A stretch of 14,419 nt of DNA from an uncultured Alphaproteobacteria bacterium (GCA_946481105.1 CAMLMM010000051.1:1-14419), one strand, 5' to 3'; shown: positions 1-6,395, numbered from the stretch's first letter. Notes: generated by a model not told the origin, from the sequence alone. Numbers and translations: made by a program.

Positions 1-181
1 GTTCATTTGACGTTAAGGCGGCATTACCAAGATCAAAGGCCCCGCCAGACGTGATATTAATATCCGTCAGGTTCTGAAAAGCATCTTTGATAACGGTTGC
101 GCTATCACTGGCTGCAATTCGTTCGTCCCTTGTCGATGTTGACTGTGACGAGCTGCTTGACGATTTAGAACTTCCTCCCAT
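1..181 (-). CDS. N-terminus of Ser-rich virion protein (partial)
   Basis: The first 60 codons of a gene that continues past the left edge. The ATG overlaps the upstream stop as TAATG, and an AGGGAAGG stretch lies just before it. The protein starts MGGSSKSSSSSSQ, followed by a Thr/Ser stretch and then RDERIAASDSAT. The Gly-Ser-Thr-rich head followed by an 'RDERIAA' segment resembles starts I associate with structural (spike-like or minor capsid) proteins of small phages, but this is recall and not a search. Its place at the distal end of the capsid module fits a virion role. Function is inferred. Confidence 0.6.
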   Translation of the reverse strand, partial: MGGSSKSSSSSSQSTSTRDERIAASDSATVIKDAFQNLTDINITSGGAFDLGNAALTSNE

Positions 182-573
182 TAAGCTGCCTTCCCTAACT
201 CAATTCCAAAGATAAATTCTTTTGGCATCCATCCTGCCATTTCTAATGCTCGTGCCCGGACCTTATCCAGCGCATGTGCCCGCAACCCAGAAAACCCATT
301 CTGCTTTGCGAACTCTTTTACAATCGGCAAAACCGCTTTATAAGTGGAGCCTTCTACCGTAATTCCGCCTGCGCCAACTATAACCAGCGTAGGATATTCA
401 TTGCGCAGTATGATTGAGGCAATTTGTTTGCCAAAATAAAACACTCCGTAGAGGTTTAGATTGCCTAGTTGAACAGCCACCCGCATGTTTTCAAGCGTCC
501 AATCATCCGATTGACAAAGTGACAGGAATTTCTCTGCCACTGGTCCCCATTGCGTTTGCTTCATTTCAATCAT
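181..573 (-). CDS. GNAT-like protein of the virion module
   Basis: A 130-residue protein. Its ATG overlaps the previous stop (ATGA), and an alternative Met lies at residue 4. The layout looks like a GCN5-type acetyltransferase fold. A beta-rich first half (around LNLYGVFYFGKQIASIIL) is followed by a Gly-rich turn (VGAGGITVEG), a helix, and a C-terminal part with GLRAHALDKVRARALEMAGW that resembles the last GNAT helix and strand. The acetyl-CoA loop (R/QxxGxG/A) is not clear, so it may be a structural or inactive relative. It sits between membrane proteins and a putative spike gene, so a virion or assembly role is as likely as an enzymatic one. Confidence 0.6.
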   Translation of the reverse strand: MIEMKQTQWGPVAEKFLSLCQSDDWTLENMRVAVQLGNLNLYGVFYFGKQIASIILRNEYPTLVIVGAGGITVEGSTYKAVLPIVKEFAKQNGFSGLRAHALDKVRARALEMAGWMPKEFIFGIELGKAA

Positions 574-854
574 TTCAGCGCAACCAAAACAATGCCGCCG
601 ATAATGGCGAGAAGAATTAAAACTTGAGGGTCAAGCGCCCCAGCGTTTTCTGCTGTTGCGCTTGCCTTGCCCCCATCATCTGCAAACGAAAAGGGATTGT
701 TCATAGCAACGTATGAAGTTGGGCCAGTTGATACGGCACTGGATGGTGCTGCGGCCCCACCCGTTATGCTTGGCATCCCTAAAAGGTCACTAGGTCCCAC
801 TTTGTCCAATCCCTTTATTGCGTTGTTTGCTGATGTCAAAACATTAGAGAGCAT
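570..854 (-). CDS. Small virion membrane protein, C-terminal anchor
   Basis: A 94-residue protein with a soluble Ala/Ser/Gly-rich N-terminal three quarters and one strongly hydrophobic segment at about residues 76-93 (QVLILLAIIGGIVLVALK), ending right at the C-terminus. It starts 4 bases after the preceding stop and overlaps the following gene by 4 bases. There is no signal peptide. PM2-type virions contain several small integral membrane proteins under the capsid, and the size, anchor and position next to the capsid gene fit that class. No named family is recognised. Confidence 0.7.
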   Translation of the reverse strand: MLSNVLTSANNAIKGLDKVGPSDLLGMPSITGGAAAPSSAVSTGPTSYVAMNNPFSFADDGGKASATAENAGALDPQVLILLAIIGGIVLVALK

Positions 855-858
855 TGCC

Positions 859-1131
859 CTACTTCTTTTTCAGATAGAAGGCCAATGCCAATGCGCCTAG
901 CGCAGCCGGAATAGTCCAGCTTGGGAAATTCATACCGCCAATAGTGGATGTTTGTCCCAAAGCTTCAACTTGACGCAACCGAATTGCTTCGGCATCACGT
1001 AAAGCAGCTTGCGCAGACGCTTCATTTCTGGCTGTCCCATAGTCGAAGTATCTTTCAGCAAGCGTTGTGCCTGTTTCAAGAGCCCTGTCCAGAAAGTTCC
1101 AGCCGGTATCAAAGCCGATATCGAGCGCCAT
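859..1131 (-). CDS. Small virion membrane protein, C-terminal anchor
   Basis: A 90-residue protein directly after the capsid gene (9-base gap) with a GGGGG ribosome binding site ahead of ATG. The middle is charged and Ala-rich and probably helical (TARNEASAQAALRDAEAIRL). A hydrophobic segment at about 70-87 ends in the basic triplet KKK, suggesting a single membrane anchor with a cytoplasmic or DNA-facing basic tail. This is the same design as the 94-residue neighbour. It is probably an internal-membrane protein of the particle. No family is recognised. Confidence 0.7.
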   Translation of the reverse strand: MALDIGFDTGWNFLDRALETGTTLAERYFDYGTARNEASAQAALRDAEAIRLRQVEALGQTSTIGGMNFPSWTIPAALGALALAFYLKKK

Positions 1132-1140
1132 GATACCCCC

Positions 1141-1995
1141 TTAATTGACCGCTGGTGTAGCAGCCCCAAGAGGTGTATTGAGCGTTTCCATGACAATACC
1201 CGCTGTGCCTGCACCTGAGAAGGTTGGCTTAACGCGGAAGTCCGAAACATTAATCAGTGCCGTGGCATCTGAAAGAAGGTCGCGGATTTGCGCGTCAAAA
1301 TGCGTGTAGTTGGTTTGTGGCTGGCGCAGCGCATACCATTTCACAAGGTTTTGATAGAGCGAAATATCAGACCCTTGCGTAAAGATTTGCTGGTTAATCT
1401 CTAAATCACATGATGTAACAAGAGAACTATCCAAGTGCAGGCCGATTAGATCACCGTTGCCGCGTGGCAGAGTTGGAATTTCCTGTACGCCGGATGCCGC
1501 CGCCGTATAGGTGAATTCGTGAACTTCCACAATCATGCCCAGGTCACGCTGCATCAAAGAGAACAGCGCATAGGCTTCCAGTGTTGGGCTGGTAATTGGC
1601 GTGTTAAATTCGACTTCCAGTGTCAGGCTTTGCAGGTTGCGAGTGCCCCAAGCGGTATTTTCAACCCCTTCAGGTGTTTTATACCAAGGACGCGCCAGAG
1701 GAATATACAACTGGCCAGCATTGAATGCCACGCCATAATATTTATTCATGACATCCACAAGGTGTTTACCTGAAACCTCATAGCGGGTAACGCCATTGAT
1801 TTTGATACGCACCCACTTAATATCAGCCTTGGCCTGTGCCTCTGTGCAATCCGTACCGTTCACTTTATAGCGAAGGCCAATTGCATAGTAGGTCGGACCC
1901 GTAGGAATTTGTATTACCGACACGCCTGATTGCACAGGTGCAGGGCTGAATGTCGGCAATTTACGGTGCAGTAATGCACCAAAAGCGTTAGCCAT
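1141..1995 (-). CDS. Major capsid protein, P2-like double jelly roll
   Basis: A 284-residue protein predicted to be almost all beta strand, close in length to PM2 P2 (about 270). Features I associate with the P2-type capsid family are in order: a GPTYYAIGLRY strand; a WVRIKINGVTRYEVSG segment with a receptor-like 'KINGK/V' turn; VMNKYYG; a LYIPLARPW strand with an acidic turn; SLTLEVEF followed by a Pro/Thr turn and LEAYALF; and the second-barrel half with EIPTLPRGNGDLIGLHL and NYTHFD. The family forms trimeric capsomers with two beta-barrels per subunit around a membrane vesicle. The ATG has a GGGGGG ribosome binding site and follows a small membrane protein gene. Identity is by recognition of pattern and context. 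A structure prediction would settle it. Confidence 0.82.
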   Translation of the reverse strand: MANAFGALLHRKLPTFSPAPVQSGVSVIQIPTGPTYYAIGLRYKVNGTDCTEAQAKADIKWVRIKINGVTRYEVSGKHLVDVMNKYYGVAFNAGQLYIPLARPWYKTPEGVENTAWGTRNLQSLTLEVEFNTPITSPTLEAYALFSLMQRDLGMIVEVHEFTYTAAASGVQEIPTLPRGNGDLIGLHLDSSLVTSCDLEINQQIFTQGSDISLYQNLVKWYALRQPQTNYTHFDAQIRDLLSDATALINVSDFRVKPTFSGAGTAGIVMETLNTPLGAATPAVN

Positions 1996-2013
1996 TATAT
2001 CCCCCCTGTCGGA

Positions 2014-2145
2014 TTAAGCCCCGAAGCCTTTTTTAGCGTCACCGATGACCTTTACATCGGAAAACATATACATTACGTAACCCGCAAGGATTACACCTGC
2101 GGCAAAGGTTCCAACCTTCACCAATACTTTTTCTGCGTTTGCCAC
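2014..2145 (-). CDS. 43-residue membrane protein before the capsid gene
   Basis: A short gene with a GTG start and a strong GGAGGG ribosome binding site six bases upstream. The product begins MANAEKVLVKVGTF and has one membrane span at about 11-31 (GTFAAGVILAGYVMYMF), then a short polar tail ending KKGFGA. It is the first gene of the virion transcription unit and lies 18 bases ahead of the capsid gene. The size and single span match the very small membrane proteins of PM2-like particles. The strong ribosome binding site and in-frame codons to a stop make it a real gene despite its length. Confidence 0.75.
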   Translation of the reverse strand: MANAEKVLVKVGTFAAGVILAGYVMYMFSDVKVIGDAKKGFGA

Positions 2146-2237
2146 TTTTCACCCTCCATTGTTTCTGTTGATCTGTTGAAAATTTGAAAATTTGTAGCCA
2201 CTCAATTGTGTTTGATTTTTAAAATCTCTGCCAAATG

Positions 2238-2262
2238 AAAAAGGAGAGCTGTGAAGCCCTCC
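2238..2262 (-). terminator. Intrinsic terminator after the ATPase gene
   Basis: On the minus strand an eight-base stem with one mismatch (arms 2255-2262 and 2243-2250, loop of four) is followed by five T. It lies 36 bases beyond the packaging ATPase stop. It separates the early/replication unit from the virion unit, so the capsid genes probably have their own promoter in 2146-2237. That stretch is very AT-rich and contains a tandem TTGAAAATT repeat, but no clear promoter could be called. Confidence 0.65.
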
Positions 2263-2298
2263 CTATAGAAAAAAGAAATAATGTTACAAAATATCAGT

Positions 2299-2952
2299 TC
2301 ATTTTCCCCATGCTTTATTTTTGCCTGGCGTTATTTCACCCATTGAAAAGTGAATATACTCATGTGTTTTCAATTTTCTGATTTTATCAACATTCGTGTT
2401 TCCTACAATTCGTGCGACATTACTAAAGTCAATCTGGTCAGACAGGCGAAAGAAATAATGTTCGGCACAGTTGCCGCGAAAAGTCGGGGAAACCTCTGCG
2501 GGCCGTTGTGATACACCAATAATTTCAACTCCGTAATGCCGTCCAAGGTTATTGAGTTTCAAGAATGACCTCTCCCCTTTTGCCTTAGTTACGTTTGGGG
2601 AAAGAATTGACATTTCCTCAACAATCAAAGTTATTTTTCTATCATCTTTCCCTTCGTAATATGGCCGCTGAATAACCAAAAGGTCAGATGATAATTTCAG
2701 CAACTCTGTTTCAGGGTTATTGCTGTGTGACACATCCAAAACAACCCTAAAGCCTTTTTTCCATCCTTTCTTAATGGCATCATACAAACCTCGGAATGTC
2801 TTATAGGATGTGAAGCCAGATGCGGCATAGTCCCCTATAGGGTCAATGACTATTACCCGGTTATTCTTGGCGGTCATTTCTTTTACGCGGGTCGATTTTC
2901 CCGACCCGCGCCCTCCCCAAACCCCTATAATCTTTGCATCCTTAATAATCAT
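2299..2952 (-). CDS. Genome packaging ATPase, FtsK/HerA (P9/A32) type
   Basis: A 217-residue P-loop ATPase of the kind that moves DNA into the capsid of membrane-containing phages. Walker A is GGRGSGKST at 13-21 (Lys19). Walker B is ITLIVEE at 107-113 with the double acidic end. A conserved polar motif SQRPAEVSP lies at 148-156, followed by FRGN, which may supply the arginine finger. The length is typical of PRD1/PM2-type ATPases and far below that of tailed-phage terminases. The ATG at 2952 was chosen because it follows the upstream stop (TAAAATG) behind CAGGGG and puts Walker A near the N-terminus as usual. An in-frame upstream Met at 3018 would add 22 residues overlapping the previous gene. 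Confidence 0.88.
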   Translation of the reverse strand: MIIKDAKIIGVWGGRGSGKSTRVKEMTAKNNRVIVIDPIGDYAASGFTSYKTFRGLYDAIKKGWKKGFRVVLDVSHSNNPETELLKLSSDLLVIQRPYYEGKDDRKITLIVEEMSILSPNVTKAKGERSFLKLNNLGRHYGVEIIGVSQRPAEVSPTFRGNCAEHYFFRLSDQIDFSNVARIVGNTNVDKIRKLKTHEYIHFSMGEITPGKNKAWGK

Positions 2953-2953
2953 T

Positions 2954-3448
2954 TTAGGCCCCTGCCATTTGATTAAATTTTGCAAGAGTATCTTCGGGGG
3001 CAGGAATTGAAGTCCCACCCGCCGAAGATACAGCCCCCGCCCTATGCCGTTCCTGCAATTCGTCTTTAACTGCCAAAGACATAGGAATTGCGAATGCTCC
3101 TATAGCAAGGATACGGCCCCCCCACTTACCTCCAGGCTGCAAAAGAAAATGCAGCGCAGGAATTTCTAAACATGTATCGTATATAGCACGTGAGCAATTA
3201 ATTGCCCGGTCGTCTCCTTCGTTTACCGTTAATGACTTTAACCGTGTAACCGCAGACCCGACATTGAAGGCAAGGCAAAAGACTTTGTGAAATTCTTCTG
3301 GCTGTAGCATGGCAGCGCTATTAGAAATATCCCCTCCCCCTTCACTGCTAGGAAGTTCCGGCGCAGTGAGCAAACTATCAAAATGCGTGGGCGTATCATT
3401 CGGCAATGGCTCCGATAAGCCGGGAGAGGATGCCGATTGATTTATCAT
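2954..3448 (-). CDS. Phage protein with hydrophobic C-terminal segment
   Basis: A protein of about 164 residues from the chosen ATG. The frame stays open further upstream to a GTG at 3565 (203 residues), which would overlap the zinc-ribbon gene by 170 bases, so the start is uncertain. The N-terminal part is Pro/Ser-rich and probably disordered. A folded-looking core begins near LQPEEFHKVFCLAF (about 47-60). The hydrophobic stretch WGGRILAIGAFAIPMSLAV (about 109-127) could be a membrane span. The tail is charged, then Ala/Gly-rich. It lies directly before the packaging ATPase, two bases apart. In PM2-like phages such neighbours are often virion membrane proteins. No family is recognised. Confidence 0.65.
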   Translation of the reverse strand: MINQSASSPGLSEPLPNDTPTHFDSLLTAPELPSSEGGGDISNSAAMLQPEEFHKVFCLAFNVGSAVTRLKSLTVNEGDDRAINCSRAIYDTCLEIPALHFLLQPGGKWGGRILAIGAFAIPMSLAVKDELQERHRAGAVSSAGGTSIPAPEDTLAKFNQMAGA

Positions 3449-3764
3449 CTCTGGTTCTGACGTTGGAAGTTGCTCTGTGCTTTTCTTCAATTTGAAATTT
3501 AACATTTTCAGTGCCGATTTCTTCTGTTTCTGGGTTGGTTGCTGTAGGTTCAAGTGATAGGTCACCTGAAAATTCTTTAATCATCTGTATGCTCTTCTTT
3601 TTGCCAAAAGTGGCCCGGTAAAAACAACGATCGCCATCATTGTCTTTATGCGTGCAGTACACGTAAACACATCCATTACGATTAATGGATAGGGGCAGAG
3701 TGCCATTGCAAGAAGGGCACTCTGCTTCACCTATAACAGGATTTTTTATTGCTTTTGTTGGCAT
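3396..3764 (-). CDS. Zinc-ribbon protein
   Basis: A 122-residue protein starting at an ATG that overlaps the previous stop (TAATG). Residues 14-50 form a probable zinc ribbon, with CPSC (Cys16, Cys19), a beta-hairpin with GCVYVYC (Cys32, Cys37), and Cys47 in GDRCFY. Four of these cysteines would bind one zinc ion. The rest is polar and acidic, ending in the amphipathic SIGILSRLIGAIAE. Zinc ribbons in small phages often bind DNA or act in transcription or replication, but nothing here fixes the role. An upstream in-frame Met at 3872 would overlap the 64-residue gene and is less likely. The end overlaps the next gene. Confidence 0.7.
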   Translation of the reverse strand: MPTKAIKNPVIGEAECPSCNGTLPLSINRNGCVYVYCTHKDNDGDRCFYRATFGKKKSIQMIKEFSGDLSLEPTATNPETEEIGTENVKFQIEEKHRATSNVRTRDDKSIGILSRLIGAIAE

Positions 3765-3958
3765 TATCCCGCACTGGCTCTCATTGCGTCTTTCACAATG
3801 GTCGTCAGGGCTGCGACAGAGATAACAAGCCCAGATATTGCCTTCTTTGCATATGCAGCTTGCGATATCCAATCTTTTGAGTTCATCAAAAGTTTTAATT
3901 GCACTTCTGCATCAGCATTTGATTTTTCGGCATAGGCCAGAAGTTCTTCGTGTGTCAT
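3764..3958 (-). CDS. Small one-span membrane protein, 64 residues
   Basis: The start ATG overlaps the preceding stop as TAATG, and the stop overlaps the next start in the same way, which supports a real translationally coupled gene. The N-terminal half is helical and charged (THEELLAYAEKSNADAEVQ). A hydrophobic segment AISGLVISVAALTTIV lies at about 40-55 and a short basic tail follows. It could be a membrane protein of the virion or of replication. No family is recognised. Confidence 0.65.
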   Translation of the reverse strand: MTHEELLAYAEKSNADAEVQLKLLMNSKDWISQAAYAKKAISGLVISVAALTTIVKDAMRASAG

Positions 3959-4167
3959 TACACTTGCCCCCGACCTTCACGATATTGACCGCGCTGAAAA
4001 TCCGGTGCCGTTTCTGGCTCTGGGCTTTCTTGTTCGCCGTTCAATAGCGCGGCCTTTTCTTCCGCCGCCGCCATTGCGCCAGTTCCTTCGTAGGTTTCGA
4101 TTTGGTTATCGTCGGCATCAAAAACAGCGAAGCCCCCAAAAACCCGTTTTGCGTAGTATCCAGCCAT
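3958..4167 (-). CDS. Small acidic protein, 69 residues, unknown
   Basis: It has a near-perfect ribosome binding site (AAGGAGG) six bases before the ATG and lies 9 bases after the replication initiator gene. The N-terminus MAGYYAKRVFGGFAVFDADD looks like two beta strands of a small domain. A helical acidic part (AAAEEKAALLNGEQ) and a Gly/Arg/Gln tail (QRGQYREGRG) follow. There is no membrane segment and no cysteine. No function can be assigned. Position suggests it is co-expressed with the replication initiator. Confidence 0.65.
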   Translation of the reverse strand: MAGYYAKRVFGGFAVFDADDNQIETYEGTGAMAAAEEKAALLNGEQESPEPETAPDFQRGQYREGRGQV

Positions 4168-4176
4168 AAATCCTCC

Positions 4177-5379
4177 TTATGCTGCTTCTTTTGCGAAAAA
4201 GTATCTATTAATGGCCCTTTCGGTTTTTCGCTTCCCGTCTGGGTCATGGCGCATAATGTCGTAGCATTCCACTATGATATTAATTGCCGTTAACTCATCC
4301 AGATCACCTACCTTCAAAACAGATAGTGATCGTAAATTTCCTGCTATAGATTTTTTCAGGCACTCTGCACGTGCCTCATCCGACAAGGTGCATTTCCGAC
4401 CAAGCGGAAGCATGAATGGATAGCCTTCCCCAAGTTCCTTATAGGCGGCAACCCAAAGGGCATGCATCGGCCAACGCCAGCGGTTGCTATCGCCTGTAGA
4501 TTTTTCGGATAGTCTGCGAGTGAAAAGTGCTTCGGTGATTAAGGCTGGCAATTCTTCATGCACATCAAAAATTGTCAGTATTCCCCGGTTCTTGAGAAAT
4601 TCAGAACCGAATCGGATTTCTAAGCGCCATACATCTTGAGCTTTCCCATCATTGGGGGCATAGCCAGCGCGCGCCCATAAATCGTACATCCATGTTTTGC
4701 CACTTGTATCAGTGATTTCCTTGCCTTTGTTATAGACCTGCACCTGCAAATTATTTTTCTTCCCTATAGTCAGGGTTTCCAATTCAGTGCCCTTCCCGTA
4801 TGCGCTGTATTCCGTTCCCTGCACTGATTTTTTTGTAGCGGAAGGGCAAAAGATTTGTTCCATAATTGACGGTTTCATTTCCTTGGTGAAGGCTGGTGAA
4901 TGAAAGTCAAAAGCAAAATGGACTATAGAAATTCGCTGGTGTGAACGTGGGTCGGATAGGTCGTAGAGACAACCTTTATGTACTATAGGGCGGACCTCCT
5001 TAAACAAACACTTTAAGGCGCGTTCCCGCAATTTTTCTAGTCCATATTCCCACAGGCCAGCGGCGCGGTATTCAACTGATACACACCATTCCATTTTGGG
5101 GGAACGAATGAATATAGTAAAATCATCATTCCCCAAAACAAACAGCGCGGATTTTGTGCCGTATGGTGACAGCTTCATTTCCTCGTCACCAAATTTAACT
5201 AGCAGACCTTCAGCACCATCAAATTTTTCATGAGCTTCGTTTCTCTCAATCTGCAAACGCTCCATCAGGGCTTCAGGTATTTGAACATTAAATGTTTCTT
5301 TCACTGTATCGAACCCACGGGCTAAAACCTTTGCGTATCCTTCGATTTCGTTCAATTTGATATCTGGTATTGTTCTCAT
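4177..5379 (-). CDS. Replication initiation protein, Rep_trans-like
   Basis: A 400-residue protein with the signature order of the Rep_trans (replication initiation factor) family found in filamentous phages and rolling-circle plasmids. It has VHFAFDF at 153-159 (the family's 'R-D-hydrophobic-D' strand), LTIGKKNNLQVQVYNKGKE at 203-221 (the 'G...hRhYdKg.E' motif) and WRLEIRF at 251-257 (the 'hxRhEhRh' motif). These proteins nick one strand at an origin and start rolling-circle copying of a circular genome. The exact nicking Tyr cannot be named by eye. The N-terminal 140 residues and C-terminal 140 residues are extra to the core. It is preceded by a hairpin (5404-5432) and has only a weak GAGAGA ribosome binding site. 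The assignment rests on motif resemblance. Confidence 0.72.
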   Translation of the reverse strand: MRTIPDIKLNEIEGYAKVLARGFDTVKETFNVQIPEALMERLQIERNEAHEKFDGAEGLLVKFGDEEMKLSPYGTKSALFVLGNDDFTIFIRSPKMEWCVSVEYRAAGLWEYGLEKLRERALKCLFKEVRPIVHKGCLYDLSDPRSHQRISIVHFAFDFHSPAFTKEMKPSIMEQIFCPSATKKSVQGTEYSAYGKGTELETLTIGKKNNLQVQVYNKGKEITDTSGKTWMYDLWARAGYAPNDGKAQDVWRLEIRFGSEFLKNRGILTIFDVHEELPALITEALFTRRLSEKSTGDSNRWRWPMHALWVAAYKELGEGYPFMLPLGRKCTLSDEARAECLKKSIAGNLRSLSVLKVGDLDELTAINIIVECYDIMRHDPDGKRKTERAINRYFFAKEAA

Positions 5380-5403
5380 TTTTTATTTTCTCTCTGTATG
5401 TGG

Positions 5404-5432
5404 TGACCCCCCTGTTAGGCACCCGGGGGTCA
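5404..5432 (-). other. Stem-loop in the leader of the rep gene
   Basis: Arms TGACCCCC (5404-5411) and GGGGGTCA (5425-5432) pair perfectly over eight bases, with a 13-base loop. The hairpin lies six bases after the 52-residue gene stop and 24 bases before the rep ATG on the minus strand. No T-run follows, so it is not a standard terminator. It could regulate rep translation or be a structured origin element. Both are inference. Confidence 0.5.
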
Positions 5433-5437
5433 AGGGT

Positions 5438-5596
5438 TTATTTTCTTGTTTTTCGATTTTTACGGCTCAAATATTCAGCCGCTTGGCGTTTTGCAGCCAA
5501 TTCTTTGTAATGTTGAGAGAGGCCAGTGCCTTTACTGGCAATGGCTTCTTCAAATTCTTGTTTTGTGAGATATCCATAGACTGGATGTTTAGACAT
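5438..5596 (-). CDS. 52-residue basic protein
   Basis: A short gene with ATG at 5596 preceded by a GGGGGAG ribosome binding site. The product starts MSKHPVYGYLTKQEFEEA and is helical and highly charged. It ends in a very basic tail (EYLSRKNRKTRK), suggesting nucleic-acid contact. It lies between a strong terminator and the rep gene, so it may be expressed by read-through or from a promoter close by. No family is recognised. The good ribosome binding site and fit between neighbouring genes are the main support. Confidence 0.6.
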   Translation of the reverse strand: MSKHPVYGYLTKQEFEEAIASKGTGLSQHYKELAAKRQAAEYLSRKNRKTRK

Positions 5597-5616
5597 GGTT
5601 GTGTATCTCCCCCGAG

Positions 5617-5647
5617 AAAAAAGCCCCCTCCTGCTGCCAGGAGGGGG
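5617..5647 (-). terminator. Strong intrinsic terminator after the DUF736 gene
   Basis: A perfect ten-base stem (CCCCCTCCTG at 5624-5633 and CAGGAGGGGG at 5638-5647) with a CTGC loop. On the minus strand it is followed directly by GCTTTTTT. It lies eight bases beyond the DUF736 stop and before the 52-residue gene, and so would reduce the flow of transcripts into rep. Confidence 0.85.
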
Positions 5648-5655
5648 AACCGTGA

Positions 5656-6036
5656 CTATGCCGCCGCTTGCGCTTCGTCATTTCCACTTACAGGAGAAAC
5701 TTGACCGCCGCGTTTACGCTCTACTGTGAGGTCGTAACCGTCATTGCGATTTGGGAAGGCAGAAAAATAAATTGGATCATCGCCGAAATCTGGGTCAGTT
5801 AGTTGCAGACTAAACATTGACTGCCCGACATTATCGCCGCGCTGCATGGTTCTTTCCCAACAAACACCAACTTGGCATGTATGCCCCATTGGTGAACGGG
5901 CAATCACATTGTAATTTGGGGCTTTGTCCACGCGTTGGCCTAAAATTGGCTCAAGGTGGAAAGAAAAATTCAGACGCATTGTGCGAACTTCACCGCGAAA
6001 TACGCCGTTTACATTTTTCATCAGACCGTTTGACAT
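5656..6036 (-). CDS. DUF736 family protein
   Basis: A 126-residue protein that matches the DUF736 pattern. It has NGVFRGEVRTMRLN at the start (family: 'G.f.G.irTL.l'), then KAPNYNVIA ('dkAPdyrV'), VGVCWERTM ('iGaaWkk'), FSLQLTDPDFGDDPIYFSAF ('lsVkLDDPsF..PIyA.L') and a C-terminal Arg/Lys-rich tail. DUF736 proteins are small, beta-rich and of unknown function. They are common on alphaproteobacterial plasmids and conjugative elements. The gene has an AAGGAGAG ribosome binding site at good spacing. Its own terminator follows, so it may be made in larger amounts than Rep. Its place ahead of rep suggests a replication role such as single-strand binding, but that is inference. Confidence 0.8.
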   Translation of the reverse strand: MSNGLMKNVNGVFRGEVRTMRLNFSFHLEPILGQRVDKAPNYNVIARSPMGHTCQVGVCWERTMQRGDNVGQSMFSLQLTDPDFGDDPIYFSAFPNRNDGYDLTVERKRGGQVSPVSGNDEAQAAA

Positions 6037-6057
6037 GATTTCTCTCCTTCTATGTCG

Positions 6058-6067
6058 TAAGTGGTTA
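6058..6067. promoter_or_regulatory. Third copy of the putative phage operator
   Basis: TAAGTGGTTA lies 21 bases upstream of the DUF736 start. It matches the two ten-base sites around the divergent promoters at 6443-6452 (TTAGTGGTTA) and 6504-6513 (TAAGTGGTAA on the minus strand). It may be a further binding site for the phage regulator. No clear promoter hexamers could be called beside it. Confidence 0.45.
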
Positions 6068-6073
6068 GTCGTA

Positions 6074-6177
6074 TGCGCTCCGCGCAGGGGACAAGTGTTT
6101 TAAGGAAGGAATTCAGATTTTTTGAGGTTGGGGGACGGAGTTACAACTTCCGGCCCCCTCCCTTCCCTAAAATCCCC
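6074..6177 (-). promoter_or_regulatory. Leader with G-quadruplex motif and GC palindrome
   Basis: On the minus strand, four G-runs at 6174-6177, 6165-6167, 6160-6162 and 6154-6158 are spaced by 6, 2 and 1 bases, which meets the usual intramolecular G-quadruplex pattern. Closer to the gene lies a palindrome TGCGC-TCC-GCGCA (6074-6086). Both lie in the 173-base gap between the small early gene and the DUF736/rep unit. The structure could affect translation or mark an origin. The role is inference. Confidence 0.5.
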
Positions 6178-6209
6178 GCCAGTTGTCCAGACGGACGGGA
6201 AAAAACTTG

Positions 6210-6395
6210 CTATTGGTGTTGGGTGATTTCAAAGGTGGCGAAGCCACTGGTTGTATACTCGGTGGCCTTGTAGGAATGAACATTGTAAAAAGTAAAGTCG
6301 ACGCCGTATTCGGGATCGAAAACTTTGAGGATTGCCCTTTCCCGGTCAAAATTGGCGTAAAAATAATTCGAAAATTGGTAAGTGATGGTTCTCAT
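6210..6395 (-). CDS. Small early protein, 61 residues, unknown
   Basis: The first leftward gene from the divergent promoter region. It starts with ATG behind AGGA at normal spacing, and the predicted leftward promoter lies about 55 bases upstream. The product (MRTITYQFSNYFYANFDRER...) is rich in aromatic residues and likely beta-stranded, with no membrane segment or cysteine. In small temperate phages, this position opposite the repressor-like gene often holds an antagonist of the regulator. That is only a positional suggestion. A longer frame on the opposite strand (6183-6446) lacks a ribosome binding site and was not called. Confidence 0.55.
   Translation of the reverse strand: MRTITYQFSNYFYANFDRERAILKVFDPEYGVDFTFYNVHSYKATEYTTSGFATFEITQHQ

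Noticed and set aside
2176..2195. Tandem TTGAAAATT repeat upstream of the capsid unit
   Set aside because: Only two units in AT-rich DNA. Too short to call an iteron array or promoter.
4249..4276. dif-like sequence (GCGCATAATGT) resembling the left arm of a Xer recombination site
   Set aside because: It lies inside the conserved C-terminal coding part of the replication initiator, the right arm does not match, and it is not at a prophage edge. Likely chance.
5357..5704. Plus-strand open frame with a hydrophobic start across the rep leader
   Set aside because: It crosses the terminator hairpin and overlaps the 52-residue and DUF736 genes on the other strand. No ribosome binding site.
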